64,000 nucleotides of DNA from CBDAPI01 sp964565865 (GCA_964565865.1 CAZMGM010000006.1:1-64000), one strand, 5' to 3'; shown: positions 26,806-35,810, numbered from the stretch's first letter. Notes: generated by a model not told the origin, from the sequence alone. Program-made: numbers and translations.

Positions 26806-26891
26806 TGCCGGAGGGGGGAGTCGAACCCCCACGAGGAGTTAACCTCGCCAGATTTTGAGTCTGGTGCGTCTGCCAATTCCGCCACTCCGGC
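26806..26891 (-). tRNA. tRNA-Leu (anticodon CAA)
   Basis: The minus strand folds as a class II tRNA of 86 nt: acceptor GCCGGAG/CTCCGGC with discriminator A, anticodon stem CCAGA/TCTGG around loop CTCAAAA (anticodon CAA, reading UUG), an extra arm (GCGAGGTTAACTCCTCGT) and T-arm GGGGGTTCGACTCCCCC. CCA is not encoded. Confidence 0.96.
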
Positions 26892-26974
26892 ACAGGCCGC
26901 ACTATTGTAGTGGGGCCGGGTGCCGGGTTCTAGGTTGGGGATTCTGGCAGCCCGTGGTGAAAGTTCAGTGGGCG

Positions 26975-27194
26975 GCATTGAGGACGCCACGCATTCAACT
27001 ATCCCACACAAGTGATGCAGTACAGATTGTCCTCAAGCTGGAAAGTCTGCAGCCCATCGGTTTCTTCAAGATCCGGGGCGCCTTCAATGCCATGGCCAGA
27101 ATGGATTGGTCAGGCAGGAAAAGAGAAGATCGTGTGCGTGGTTTCGGGAGGGAACCTGGACCTGAATGTGCTGGGAGTGATTCTGAGGGGAGAA
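26975..27194 (+). pseudogene. Threonine dehydratase remnant with deleted middle
   Basis: Residues ALRTPRIQLSHTSDAVQ...KLESLQPIGFFKIRGAFNAMARM (26975-27103) match the N-terminal PLP domain of threonine dehydratase, including the PLP-lysine region (K-I-R-G-A). Then, in another frame, GKEKIVCVVSGGNLDLNVLGVIL (27117-27185) matches the late part of the same enzyme. More than 200 residues between them are missing and no start codon is evident. The fragment is dead. It lies between tRNA-Leu and the ABC exporter. Confidence 0.75.
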
Positions 27195-27254
27195 GTATCT
27201 GGGCCTCCTGGCGGGTCTGGTTGAAGGTTGGATTGGAACGTGAAACTGCAGGAA

Positions 27255-29108
27255 TCAGTCCCGCCTGCGCATGAAAGAGCGAACCCCCACGTCAGAGGCC
27301 CCCGGAGCTTCGGAGAGGACCTCCTCATCCTTTTCTCTGGGCATCTCACCGGGATTGACATACAGGTCCATGGCCAGGCGGTTCTGCTTGGTGTAAAGCT
27401 CTAGATAGCGGCCCTGCACCGCCAGCAGCTCGGAATGTGTGCCTCGTTCCACGATGCGGCCGTCTTCGATGACGAAAATCTGGTCAGCGCTCTGGATGGT
27501 GGACAGCCGGTGGGCAATGATGAAACTGGTACGTCCCTCTCGCAGGGCTCGAAGACCTTCCTGGATGTAACCCTCGCTTTCGCTGTCCAGACTGGAGGTG
27601 GCCTCATCGAGGATGAGAATTCGGGGATCGGCCAGGATAGCCCGAGCGATGGCGATACGCTGCTTCTGGCCGCCTGAAAGCTTGATACCCCTCTCTCCGA
27701 TGACCGTATCGTAGCCATCCGGACCGTCCACGAACTCATCCACGTGAGCGATCTTGCTGACCCGAAGAACGTCCTCCATGGTAGCTCCAGAGCATCCATA
27801 GCGAATGTTTTCGGTGATCGTCCCATCGAACAGAAAAGTGTCCTGCAGGACCACACCGATTTGCCTGCGCACGCTCAGCATGTTGAGCAAGGAGACGTCC
27901 TGGTCGTCGATCAAGATCTGCCCTTGATCGGGACGATGGAAGAGCAGGATCAGACCCACCAGCGTGGTCTTTCCGGAGCCGCTGGATCCCACCAGAGCTA
28001 TGGTCGATCCGGGTTCTACCCGAAAAGAAATTTCTTTCAAAACCGGCTGTCCAGGTTGGTATGCAAAGGAGACATGCCGAAACTCAACTTGTCCCCGAAT
28101 CCTTCCCATTTCAGGCTTCTGCAGTTCGGCGTCGTCCTCTCGGGTCACCGCCAGCACCTCTCTAATCCTGTCTAGACCGGCAAAGGCTTCTCCCAGCTGG
28201 GTGGCGATGGCCGACATCTGGATCAGTGGCGCTGCTAGCAGGGCAGTGAAGGCCAGGTACATCACCAGATCACCCAGCGTCATCTCGTCCCGAATGATGG
28301 CTCCGCCACCCACCAGAATCATGACCACACCCATAGTGCCGACGACAATAGTGGACAAAGACGAGATGAGAGTGACCCCGTTGATGGATTTGCGCACGTT
28401 GTCAAATAGCCGTCTGGCACCCTCGGCAAAGATACGGTCCTCTTCCTGCTCGGACGTAAATGCCTTGACTACGCGGACTCCTCCCAGCGCCTCTCCCAGG
28501 CGGCCGCTTACGGTGGCGAGGATCTTCTGACGGGCTCGAAAAATGGGCCGAAGCTTGCGAAAGCCGACGACGATCAAGACCAGGAAAACCATCAGAATCA
28601 GAGAAATCGAGAGCGTCAGACGCCAGTTCAGGTAAAAGAGGACAAGAATTGCCGCGGACGCAGTGAGAACACCTCCGGAAAGCTGAACCAGGCCCGTCCC
28701 GACCAGGTTGCGAATGCCATCGGAGTCCGACAGGATCCGGGGAATCAACGAGCCGGTCTTGTGGACGTCGAAAAACGATACGGGGAGGCGCACAATATGC
28801 TGCTGCACCCGGATGCGAAGGTCTGTGATAGTCCGCCAGGCGGCAATGCCCAGCAGCCTGGCCAGTAGAAAACTGGTGACCGCCTGAATCAGAGTGGCAG
28901 CGAAAGCAGCTCCTGCGAGCCAGGGGAGCAGGTTGATGCGTTTTTGCACCAGCACGTCGTCGATGAGGAATTTCGAGATTCCCGGGAGGACCAGGCCAGA
29001 GAGACGGCTGACCAGCGTCAAAGACAACCCCAGGAACAGTTTCCATCGGTGGTCCCAGACAATGACTCGGGCTTCTTTCCAGGCTGCGGAGAAATTGAAT
29101 CTAGGCAT
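27255..29108 (-). CDS. ABC-type exporter, fused permease-ATPase (MsbA-like)
   Basis: 617 residues. An N-terminal six-helix exporter domain (about 20-320), then the nucleotide-binding domain: Walker A GSSGSGKTT (about 383-391), Q-loop VVLQDTFLFDGT, signature LSGGQKQR, Walker B ILILDEATS, D-loop SSLDSES and H-loop IIAHRLSTI, all consensus. It forms a homodimer in the inner membrane exporting lipids or drugs in this family. The C-terminal tail (about 585-617) is long, acidic/basic and variable. No partner half-transporter is adjacent. Confidence 0.93.
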   Translation of the reverse strand: MPRFNFSAAWKEARVIVWDHRWKLFLGLSLTLVSRLSGLVLPGISKFLIDDVLVQKRINLLPWLAGAAFAATLIQAVTSFLLARLLGIAAWRTITDLRIRVQQHIVRLPVSFFDVHKTGSLIPRILSDSDGIRNLVGTGLVQLSGGVLTASAAILVLFYLNWRLTLSISLILMVFLVLIVVGFRKLRPIFRARQKILATVSGRLGEALGGVRVVKAFTSEQEEDRIFAEGARRLFDNVRKSINGVTLISSLSTIVVGTMGVVMILVGGGAIIRDEMTLGDLVMYLAFTALLAAPLIQMSAIATQLGEAFAGLDRIREVLAVTREDDAELQKPEMGRIRGQVEFRHVSFAYQPGQPVLKEISFRVEPGSTIALVGSSGSGKTTLVGLILLFHRPDQGQILIDDQDVSLLNMLSVRRQIGVVLQDTFLFDGTITENIRYGCSGATMEDVLRVSKIAHVDEFVDGPDGYDTVIGERGIKLSGGQKQRIAIARAILADPRILILDEATSSLDSESEGYIQEGLRALREGRTSFIIAHRLSTIQSADQIFVIEDGRIVERGTHSELLAVQGRYLELYTKQNRLAMDLYVNPGEMPREKDEEVLSEAPGASDVGVRSFMRRRD

Positions 29109-29149
29109 GGATTAGGATGATCGCATTTTTACGGTTGCAGGTCCAAAGT

Positions 29150-29330
29150 CAAAGATCTGGTTTGGGGTTCTGGGTCTCGCGCTGGCTCGTGTTACCCGTT
29201 ACCGGCTTCGAGTTCCGGGTTCCGAGTTTTGAGTTTGACGATCAACAGTCAACCTTCCACCGTCAACGGTTGAATTCCGTCAAGTTGAAACCTTCAACTC
29301 ATGGCCTGTAACCTATTCAACGAGTAAGGA
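29150..29330. repeat. Intergenic degenerate repeat tract (GTTCCGGGTTCCGAG, CAACCTTC)
   Basis: This 180-nt stretch contains GAGTTCCGGGTTCCGAGTTTTGAG, TCAACAGTCAACC, CCGTCAACGGTTGA and TTGAAACCTTCAACTC: near-heptameric words on both strands. The same vocabulary flanks other genes in the window. It separates the exporter from the epimerase and has no coding potential. The epimerase RBS AAGGAGAGC follows it. Confidence 0.6.
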
Positions 29331-29337
29331 GAGCATC

Positions 29338-30249
29338 ATGCGAATTGCAGTTACCGGAGCCACTGGTTTTATCGGGAAGAGCCTCTGCCGCTCGCTCTTG
29401 AGGACAGGGAATCAGCTGGTCGTGTTTGCTCGCGATACACGCAATGCCCAGACGTTGTTCCCGGGAATCCGGGTCGTAGAGTGGGACGCGCTGGAGGGTC
29501 CGCCCCCGGTTGGATCACTCGACGGCGTCGACGCGGTTGTCCATTTGCTGGGTGAAGGAATTGCGAAGGGCCGCTGGTCGGCGAAGCAGAAAGAAGCGAT
29601 TCGGGAAAGTCGGGTGCAGGGAACCTACAACCTTTGCGAGGCGCTCCGATCCTCCTCCCCGAGGCCACGACTTTTGATCAGCAGCTCGGCCATCGGTTTC
29701 TATGGCTCCAGGGGGGACGAGGATCTGGAGGAGTCGAGCGCTCGGGGAAGCGGCTTTCTGGGAGATATTTGTGAAGCCTGGGAAACGGCAGCGATGACGG
29801 CGGAGCAACACGGGATCCGCACGGTGCTGCTCAGGACCGGGATCGTCCTTTCCACGGAAGGAGGGGCTCTGGCCAAAATGTTGCCACCCTTCAAGATGTT
29901 CTTGGGAGGTGCTCTGGGATCCGGAAAGCAGTGGATGTCCTGGATTCACATGGAGGACGAAGTTGGTCTGATCCGGCACATCCTAGGCAGCGATGAACTC
30001 AAAGGACCGATCAACGCGACGGCGCCCGGTCCAGCTACAAACTACGAGTTTTCCAAGACACTGGGGAAAGTTCTGGGAAGGCCAGCCATTTTCCCGACCC
30101 CGGCGTTGGTCCTTAAGCTCCTGCTGGGAGAAATGGCACAAGAACTGCTCTTGAACGGCCAGAAGGTTCTCCCGCGCCGGGCCGTATCGAGTGGTTACCA
30201 GTTCCGGTTCCCAGAACTTGAAGGAGCACTCAGGCATTTACTCCAGTAA
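29338..30249 (+). CDS. TIGR01777 family NAD-dependent epimerase (YfcH/SDR39U1-like)
   Basis: 303 residues. The Rossmann start MRIAVTGATGFIGKSLCRSLL is followed by DAVVHLLGEGIAKGRWSAKQK, LISSSAIGFYGSRGDE (atypical SDR active region), LLRTGIVLSTEGGALAKMLPPFKMFLGG and the C-terminal DUF1731-like segment (PTPALVLKLLLGEMAQELLLNGQKVLPRR). These are the hallmarks of the SulA/YfcH group, whose substrate is unknown. AAGGAG is 9 nt before the ATG. No operon partner. Confidence 0.92.
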   Translation: MRIAVTGATGFIGKSLCRSLLRTGNQLVVFARDTRNAQTLFPGIRVVEWDALEGPPPVGSLDGVDAVVHLLGEGIAKGRWSAKQKEAIRESRVQGTYNLCEALRSSSPRPRLLISSSAIGFYGSRGDEDLEESSARGSGFLGDICEAWETAAMTAEQHGIRTVLLRTGIVLSTEGGALAKMLPPFKMFLGGALGSGKQWMSWIHMEDEVGLIRHILGSDELKGPINATAPGPATNYEFSKTLGKVLGRPAIFPTPALVLKLLLGEMAQELLLNGQKVLPRRAVSSGYQFRFPELEGALRHLLQ

Positions 30250-30340
30250 CGGGTTGGAAGTCGAGGACGGTTGACCGTCAGAGTTGGAAGTTGGCTCGGA
30301 ACCCGGAACCGGTGAGGGGTAACGGGAGCGAGTACCAGCG
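30250..30340. repeat. Intergenic word tract after the epimerase gene
   Basis: GGTTGGAAGTCGAGG, GGTTGACC, GTTGGAAGTTGG and GGAACCCGGAACCGG belong to the same repeat vocabulary as other tracts here. Confidence 0.5.
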
Positions 30341-30370
30341 ACGATCACACGCCCTACCCGGAAAAAGAAA

Positions 30371-30444
30371 TGGCTGGGGGACAGGGATTCGAACCCCGAT
30401 AACATGGTCCAGAGCCATGTGTGTTGCCGTTACACTATCCCCCA
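30371..30444 (-). tRNA. tRNA-Gln (anticodon CUG)
   Basis: The minus strand gives TGGGGGA...TCCCCCA acceptor with discriminator G and encoded CCA, anticodon stem CATGG/CCATG around CTCTGGA (anticodon CTG) and T-arm CGGGGTTCGAATCCCTG. 74 nt including CCA. Confidence 0.96.
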
Positions 30445-30516
30445 GCGATAGCGGGCAAGACGCGATTATACTCGAACCCTGGCAGTCCGTGGGACACTCA
30501 GCACAAGCTGCGGGAA

Positions 30517-30930
30517 TCAGCGGGAAGCTGCCTCTAGCCTGGCCTCTGCCTGTCGAAACAGCTCTGAAGCGGCCTCGTAATCGGTTCCAGGACGTGTGGA
30601 TCTGAGCTCGGCAAGGGCCTTCCGCCGGTCCGCTTCGGCCTCTTCTGCATCGATCTGATCCGGGCGGGCAGCCGCCTCGGCCAGTACCGAAACACGGGAT
30701 CCAAGCACTTCCACAAAACCGTAGCTGCAGAAGAGAACGGTTTCCAGTCCCTGATTCCGGAAGAAAAGCCTTCCAATCCCCAGTTCGGAGAGCATTGGGG
30801 CGTGGCCCGGCAAGATGCCCAGGGCACCGTCCAGGCCGGGTACCGTCACCTCCTCGACCGTGCCACTGAAGAGGAGCTCTTCCGGGGTAACGATCTCCAG
30901 GTCGATGCTGGTGGGAAGTCGAGTGGCCAT
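30517..30930 (-). CDS. atpC: ATP synthase F1 epsilon subunit
   Basis: 137 residues. The N-terminal beta-sandwich (IDLEIVTPEELLFSGTVEEVTVPGLDGALGILPGHAPMLS) is typical; the C-terminal helical hairpin (about 90-137, AAARPDQIDAEEAEADRRKAL) is of full length and can act as the inhibitory tail known for epsilon. It is the last gene of the atp cluster, 5 nt after atpD. Confidence 0.95.
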   Translation of the reverse strand: MATRLPTSIDLEIVTPEELLFSGTVEEVTVPGLDGALGILPGHAPMLSELGIGRLFFRNQGLETVLFCSYGFVEVLGSRVSVLAEAAARPDQIDAEEAEADRRKALAELRSTRPGTDYEAASELFRQAEARLEAASR

Positions 30931-30935
30931 GGCTG

Positions 30936-32357
30936 CTACGCTGCGTCTGTTCGCATCTTCTCGGCCCGTTCTTTTACTTCGTCGATACCGCCGGCCATGT
31001 AAAACGCCTGTTCAGGTATGTCGTCATGCTGACCTTCACAAACCTCCTTGAAACCCTTGATCGTTTCCGCCAGGGAAACATAGACGCCGGGAATGCCGGT
31101 GAACTGCTCGGCGACAAAAAAGGGCTGAGACAGGAAGCGGGTGATCTTCCGGGCCCGGGCTACCGTGAGTTTGTCTTCTTCAGAGAGTTCGTCCATACCC
31201 AGGATTGCAATGATATCCTGCAGGTCTTTGTAGCGCTGCAGGATTCCTTGAACCAGGCGCGTGACCTGGTAATGCTCCTCCCCGATTATGCGGGGATCCA
31301 GGATCCGGCTGGTAGAAGCCAGCGGGTCGACGGCGGGATAAATCCCCTGCTCAGCGATGGAGCGCTCCAAAGCCGTGGTCGCGTCCAGATGGGCGAAGGT
31401 GGTTGCCGGCGCCGGATCCGTATAGTCGTCGGCCGGGACGTAAATCGCCTGAATCGAAGTGATTGACCCTTTCTTAGTCGTGGTAATTCGCTCCTGCAGC
31501 TCACCCATTTCTGAAGCCAGGTTTGGTTGGTAGCCGACCGCGGAGGGCATGCGACCAAGGAGCGCCGAAACTTCCGATCCCGCTTGTGTAAAGCGGAAGA
31601 TGTTGTCAATGAAGAGCAGAACGTCCTGGCCTTCCTCGTCACGGAAATACTCGGCCACGGTCAGGCCCGTGAGGCCGACCCTCAGACGCGCACCCGGAGG
31701 TTCAGTCATCTGTCCGTAAATGAGAGCCGCCTTGTCAATGACCCCGGATTCGTTCATTTCTATCCATAGGTCATTTCCTTCCCGCGTGCGCTCGCCCACT
31801 CCGGAGAAAACGGAAAATCCGCCATGTTGAGTGGCGATGCGGTTGATCAGTTCCATGATGATGACCGTTTTCCCGACACCCGCTCCGCCGAAGAGACCGA
31901 TTTTTCCTCCTTTGGCAAAGGGCTCGATGAGATCGATTACCTTGATGCCCGTTTCCAGCATTTCGGTTTCGGTGCTCTGGTCCTCGAAGCTGGGCGCAGC
32001 CCGGTGAATCGGATAGCGCTTCGATCGATCTAGTGGAGGCCCCTCGTCCACTGGCTCGCCCAGGACGTTCAGGACCCGCCCCAGGGTCTGCCGGCCGATG
32101 GGTACAGATATCGGTTCTCCCGTGTCGGTGGCCTTCATTCCCCGGACCACGCCGTCCGTCGGTTGCATGGAGACACATTTGACCAGTCCCTCGCCCAAGT
32201 GGTGGGCCGCCTCGAGAGTGATATCGATCTCAACCGAGGTGTCAAATCCTTCAGAGGTGACCTTAATGGCATTGTAAATCTGCGGGACCTGACCGGCCTC
32301 GAACTGAATGTCGATGACGGGTCCCATTACCTGCAGAACCTTTCCTTCAGCTTGCAT
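30936..32357 (-). CDS. atpD: ATP synthase F1 beta subunit
   Basis: 473 residues, normal length. P-loop GGAGVGKTV (about 153-161), the catalytic Glu region GERTREGNDLW, the DELSEED-like lever DELSEEDK and the C-terminal helical domain are present. It forms the catalytic sites with AtpA. It is separated from atpG by 183 nt holding a hairpin, unusual for this operon but still co-oriented. Confidence 0.98.
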   Translation of the reverse strand: MQAEGKVLQVMGPVIDIQFEAGQVPQIYNAIKVTSEGFDTSVEIDITLEAAHHLGEGLVKCVSMQPTDGVVRGMKATDTGEPISVPIGRQTLGRVLNVLGEPVDEGPPLDRSKRYPIHRAAPSFEDQSTETEMLETGIKVIDLIEPFAKGGKIGLFGGAGVGKTVIIMELINRIATQHGGFSVFSGVGERTREGNDLWIEMNESGVIDKAALIYGQMTEPPGARLRVGLTGLTVAEYFRDEEGQDVLLFIDNIFRFTQAGSEVSALLGRMPSAVGYQPNLASEMGELQERITTTKKGSITSIQAIYVPADDYTDPAPATTFAHLDATTALERSIAEQGIYPAVDPLASTSRILDPRIIGEEHYQVTRLVQGILQRYKDLQDIIAILGMDELSEEDKLTVARARKITRFLSQPFFVAEQFTGIPGVYVSLAETIKGFKEVCEGQHDDIPEQAFYMAGGIDEVKERAEKMRTDAA

Positions 32358-32470
32358 CTGTTTGACTCCTAATCCTAGCCAGACGTTGCGTTAGACTGAC
32401 TTGAATTGTACTCAGGACAGAACGGTCGGTCCCGAGACAACAACATGGCAGAGCGGAAGCTCGCCGTTAA

Positions 32471-32490
32471 CGGTGAGCTCAGGCTCACCG
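32471..32490. repeat. Hairpin in the atpG-atpD spacer
   Basis: CGGTGAGC (32471-32478), loop TCAG, GCTCACCG (32483-32490), a perfect 8-bp stem. In the operon direction no T tract follows; it may set mRNA processing or stability between gamma and beta. Confidence 0.6.
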
Positions 32491-32540
32491 CTCTTTTCGT
32501 TCCATGGAAACTTGACGCAACGTCCAAGACGTGCCTCGCT

Positions 32541-33422
32541 CTACTGCTCATTATCTCCCAGGGCATCTGCTCCGCTCACCACCTCGATCAGCTCGGTGGT
32601 AATCGAGGCCTGCCGCAGCCGGTTCATTTTTAAAGTCAAGCTGTCAATCATCTCTCGGGCATTGCGCGTAGCTGCGTCCATGGCAGTCATTCGAGCTGCA
32701 TGTTCCGCCGCTTCCGATTCCAGCATCGCCCGAAAGAGCTGGGTCTCTACATGGCGGGGAACAATGGAGTCGAGGATCTGTCGAGCAGGCTGTTCGTAGA
32801 TGTACTCCAGCAGCGTGTCCTCCACGTTTGTGACCTCGATCTTGCGAATGGGAAGCAAGGGTTCGGTGACTACCTGCTGCCGGATCACCGACTTGAACTC
32901 ATTGTAAAGAACGTGCACGGAGTCCAGCTCGCTGTGGGTGTAAAAAGTGATGAGGCTCTGAGCCAGCTCTTTGGCGTATTTCGAATCCACTTTGGCCATA
33001 ATGTTGAGGTAGCGATGCTGGACGGGCCAGGGACGGTTCTTGAACCAATCATCGCCTTTTCTTCCCACCAGGGCCAGGCTCAGTTCCTTGTTTGCCTCCG
33101 CACTCTTAATATAGGACATGGCACCCTTGATGAGGTTGCTGTTGAACGAGCCGCACAGTCCCTTGTCGGACGTGATTACAACCAGCAAGACCCTTTTCTC
33201 ATTCCGCCGAGAGAGCAAGGGATGAGAGGAAGCATCAACGCGCGTTGCCAGCGAGTTGAGAACGGCCAGCATGCGGTTGGCATAGGGCCGGGCCGCGAAG
33301 ATTCGATCCTGGGCCTTTCTGAGGCGTGAGGCGGAGATGAACTTCATGGCCCGCGTGATCTGGCGAATGTTCCGGACCGAGCGGACTCTTCTACGGAGAT
33401 CAATCAGTTGGCCGGCGGGCAT
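32541..33422 (-). CDS. atpG: ATP synthase F1 gamma subunit
   Basis: 293 residues; central rotor. N-terminal helix DLRRRVRSVRNIRQITRAMKFISASRLRKAQ, the SDKGLCGSFN motif (about 86-95) and the C-terminal helix ending NAREMIDSLTLKMNRLRQASITTELIEVVSGADAL are all typical. The ATG lies 278 nt downstream of the atpA stop, a wide gap for this operon. Confidence 0.97.
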   Translation of the reverse strand: MPAGQLIDLRRRVRSVRNIRQITRAMKFISASRLRKAQDRIFAARPYANRMLAVLNSLATRVDASSHPLLSRRNEKRVLLVVITSDKGLCGSFNSNLIKGAMSYIKSAEANKELSLALVGRKGDDWFKNRPWPVQHRYLNIMAKVDSKYAKELAQSLITFYTHSELDSVHVLYNEFKSVIRQQVVTEPLLPIRKIEVTNVEDTLLEYIYEQPARQILDSIVPRHVETQLFRAMLESEAAEHAARMTAMDAATRNAREMIDSLTLKMNRLRQASITTELIEVVSGADALGDNEQ

Positions 33423-33454
33423 CGCTAGTAGCTCGTGTTGAAAGTCCCACAGGC

Positions 33455-33564
33455 CGTGTTACGGGCGGCGTGGGTGTAGATATAAGGCGAACCGACGCAG
33501 GCCATGCCCAAGCATCGGCGAGGAGGGGAAACGCAGTAGATGGGCCTGCGCCGCCCGTAACCCG
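33455..33564. repeat. Inverted repeat in the atpA-atpG spacer
   Basis: CGTGTTACGGGCGGCG (33455-33470) and CGCCGCCCGTAACCCG (33549-33564) are inverted copies matching 15 of 16. The 78 nt between them has no coding sense. A small insertion element (MITE-like) inside the operon or an mRNA structure are both possible. Confidence 0.7.
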
Positions 33565-33645
33565 AAGGGCGCCAGGGGTTTGTGCCCGCTGGCTGTGTTT
33601 CTCGTCCTCGCAGATAACCAAGCATCAACTTCCTCCTCCTGCCTT

Positions 33646-33668
33646 GCCAGGGAACACAGCTCCCTGGC
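33646..33668. repeat. Hairpin next to the atpA stop
   Basis: GCCAGGGA (33646-33653), 7-nt loop, TCCCTGGC (33661-33668). It lies 32 nt past the atpA stop in operon direction. No T tract. Confidence 0.6.
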
Positions 33669-33700
33669 GCACCGCCCCTCGCGACTTTTACCACGGACTG

Positions 33701-35245
33701 CTAGCTCTCACTCACGGTTTCAGGTTGAGTTTCTTTCTCATCGGCGAAGCGCTCCTTGAACTCCTCGAGAGCCGCTCCAAGTTGTTTTTCGAGTTCATCG
33801 TCGATGGTCCCCTTTTCGAGGAGGGCCTTTAAGTGGCCACTGTAGCGAGTCGTAAAGAACTGGTAAAGGCTATTCTCGAAATCGGCCAGATCGGAGATTT
33901 CAACGTCATCTGAGTAACCCCGAGTGGCGGCAAAGATCACCAGAATCTGCTTTTCTACGGCCAGAGGTTCATACTGGTCCTGCTTTAAGATTTCAGTGAG
34001 CCGCTCTCCTCGTGCTAGCTGGTCCTGGGTCGCCTTGTCGAGATCCGATCCGAACTGGGCAAAGGCAGCCATCTCGCGATACTGGGCCAGATCCAGTCGC
34101 AATCTTCCGGCGACCTGTTTCATGGCTTTGATCTGGGCGTTTCCTCCCACACGGCTGACCGAGTTGCCGACGTGAATAGCGGGCCGGATTCCCGAATAGA
34201 AGAGATCCGATTCGAGATAGATCTGCCCGTCCGTAATGGAAATGACATTGGTGGGAATGTAGGCTGAAATATCGCCTGCCTGCGTTTCGATGACCGGCAG
34301 CGCGGTGAGGCTTCCACCACCCAGTTCATCTTTCATCTTGGCGGCTCTCTCCAGCAGGCGGCTGTGGAGGTAGAACACGTCCCCGGGAAAGGCTTCCCGG
34401 CCTGGGGGCCGTCTCAAGAGCAGAGAGATTTCCCGGTAGGCCGCTGCATGCTTGGAAAGATCATCGTAAATAATCACGGCGTGTTTTCCGTTGTTGCGGA
34501 AGTACTCACCGACGGCGCAACCGGCATAGGGAGCTAGATACTGCATCGTTGCCGGGTCCGAAGAAGAGGCCACAACGACCACGGTCTTGGACATGACGTC
34601 ATGATCCTCCAGTGTCTTCACGACACGGGCTACAGTGGAGCGCCTCTGGCCGATCGCCACGTAAATGCAGTAAACGTCTGTTTTTTTCTGGTTGATAATC
34701 GCGTCGATAGCAATAGCGGTTTTTCCCGTTTGCCTGTCGCCGATGATCAGCTCTCTCTGTCCTCTGCCAATCGGGATCATGGAATCAACCGCTTTCAGAC
34801 CGGTCTGTAACGGCTCTTTTACGGGCTGGCGGTCGAGTACACCGGGTGCGACGGCTTCCACAGGGTAGTACTCACTGGTCGAAACGGGTCCTTTGCCATC
34901 GATAGGTATACCCAGGGCGCTGACAGTTCGACCGATCAGCCCTTCGCCTACAGGCACCTCCATGATTCTCTGTGTCCGCTTGACCAGGTCGCCCTCCGCT
35001 ATGTGGTGAAAGTCCCCGAAGAGCACGGCCCCGACGTTGTCCTCCTCCAGATTGAGGGCCAGACCATAAACGTCGTGAGGGAACTCCAACATCTCCAGCG
35101 CCATGGCTTTCTCCAGGCCGTGAATGCGGGCAATGCCGTCACCTGCGGAAACCACCGTTCCTACTTCACTGACCACCAGGCCGGCGTCGAAGTCTTTGAT
35201 CTGGTCTCGAATGATCCTGGTTATCTCGTCTGCTTGAATCGCCAT
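33701..35245 (-). CDS. atpA: ATP synthase F1 alpha subunit
   Basis: 514 residues from ATG 35245 (GGGGAG 7 nt upstream); an ATG 15 nt further up (35260) lacks it. Nucleotide-binding P-loop GDRQTGKTA (about 169-177), the SSSDPATMQYLAPYAGCA segment and the YSGIRPAIHVGNSVSRVGG signature are intact. It binds regulatory nucleotide and forms the hexamer with beta. atpH precedes it by 25 nt. Confidence 0.98.
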   Translation of the reverse strand: MAIQADEITRIIRDQIKDFDAGLVVSEVGTVVSAGDGIARIHGLEKAMALEMLEFPHDVYGLALNLEEDNVGAVLFGDFHHIAEGDLVKRTQRIMEVPVGEGLIGRTVSALGIPIDGKGPVSTSEYYPVEAVAPGVLDRQPVKEPLQTGLKAVDSMIPIGRGQRELIIGDRQTGKTAIAIDAIINQKKTDVYCIYVAIGQRRSTVARVVKTLEDHDVMSKTVVVVASSSDPATMQYLAPYAGCAVGEYFRNNGKHAVIIYDDLSKHAAAYREISLLLRRPPGREAFPGDVFYLHSRLLERAAKMKDELGGGSLTALPVIETQAGDISAYIPTNVISITDGQIYLESDLFYSGIRPAIHVGNSVSRVGGNAQIKAMKQVAGRLRLDLAQYREMAAFAQFGSDLDKATQDQLARGERLTEILKQDQYEPLAVEKQILVIFAATRGYSDDVEISDLADFENSLYQFFTTRYSGHLKALLEKGTIDDELEKQLGAALEEFKERFADEKETQPETVSES

Positions 35246-35270
35246 TTCTTTTCTCCCCATCGGATCGGAA

Positions 35271-35810
35271 CTAGTGAGTGGCCAACTCCTTCTGCAATGC
35301 CTCTAGAGCCGTCTGTACCGAACCGTCAAAAATCGTTGAGCCAATTTTCAGCCGAATCCCGCCGATCAAGGCCTCGTCCTGCTGGAATTCCAATCTTGCC
35401 CCGTGGCCCGTCATTTCTTCTACAGCTTCTTGCAGCAGAGAACGGGTGTGATCGGGCAGAACACTGGCAGAGATAACTTCTCCCCGTACGATTCCGCGCC
35501 GCTCATCCAAAACTTCCCCAAGCGCCTCCAGGGCACGATCGAATTCACCGATTCGACCGTTAAGTAACAGAACCAGCACGAAATTGCGAATTGGATCACT
35601 TAGGTTGAGGAGTAACGCCAGCTGTTCCACGATTTTCCGTTTGGGTTGGAAGGCCAGCGCTGGATTTTCCAGTGTAGTACGCAGCAGCTGGTTAGCGAGG
35701 AGAAGACCGTGGAAGGTCCTGGCCTCTTCTTCAATCCGATCTTCGAGGTTCTGTTCGCTGATCACGTCGATCAGGGCACGGGCGTATTTCAGATAGGTCG
35801 AGTGGGCCAT
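35271..35810 (-). CDS. atpH: ATP synthase delta subunit (OSCP)
   Basis: 179 residues: an N-terminal helical domain (YLKYARALIDVISEQ) and a C-terminal domain with the typical end EFQQDEALIGGIRLKIGSTIFDGSVQTALEAL. It joins the top of F1 to the b/b' stalk. It starts immediately after the atpF stop (35811). Confidence 0.95.
   Translation of the reverse strand: MAHSTYLKYARALIDVISEQNLEDRIEEEARTFHGLLLANQLLRTTLENPALAFQPKRKIVEQLALLLNLSDPIRNFVLVLLLNGRIGEFDRALEALGEVLDERRGIVRGEVISASVLPDHTRSLLQEAVEEMTGHGARLEFQQDEALIGGIRLKIGSTIFDGSVQTALEALQKELATH

Noticed and set aside
26461..26891. Phage or island attachment site at tRNA-Leu
   Set aside because: No integrase gene and no direct repeat of the tRNA 3' end in the flank.
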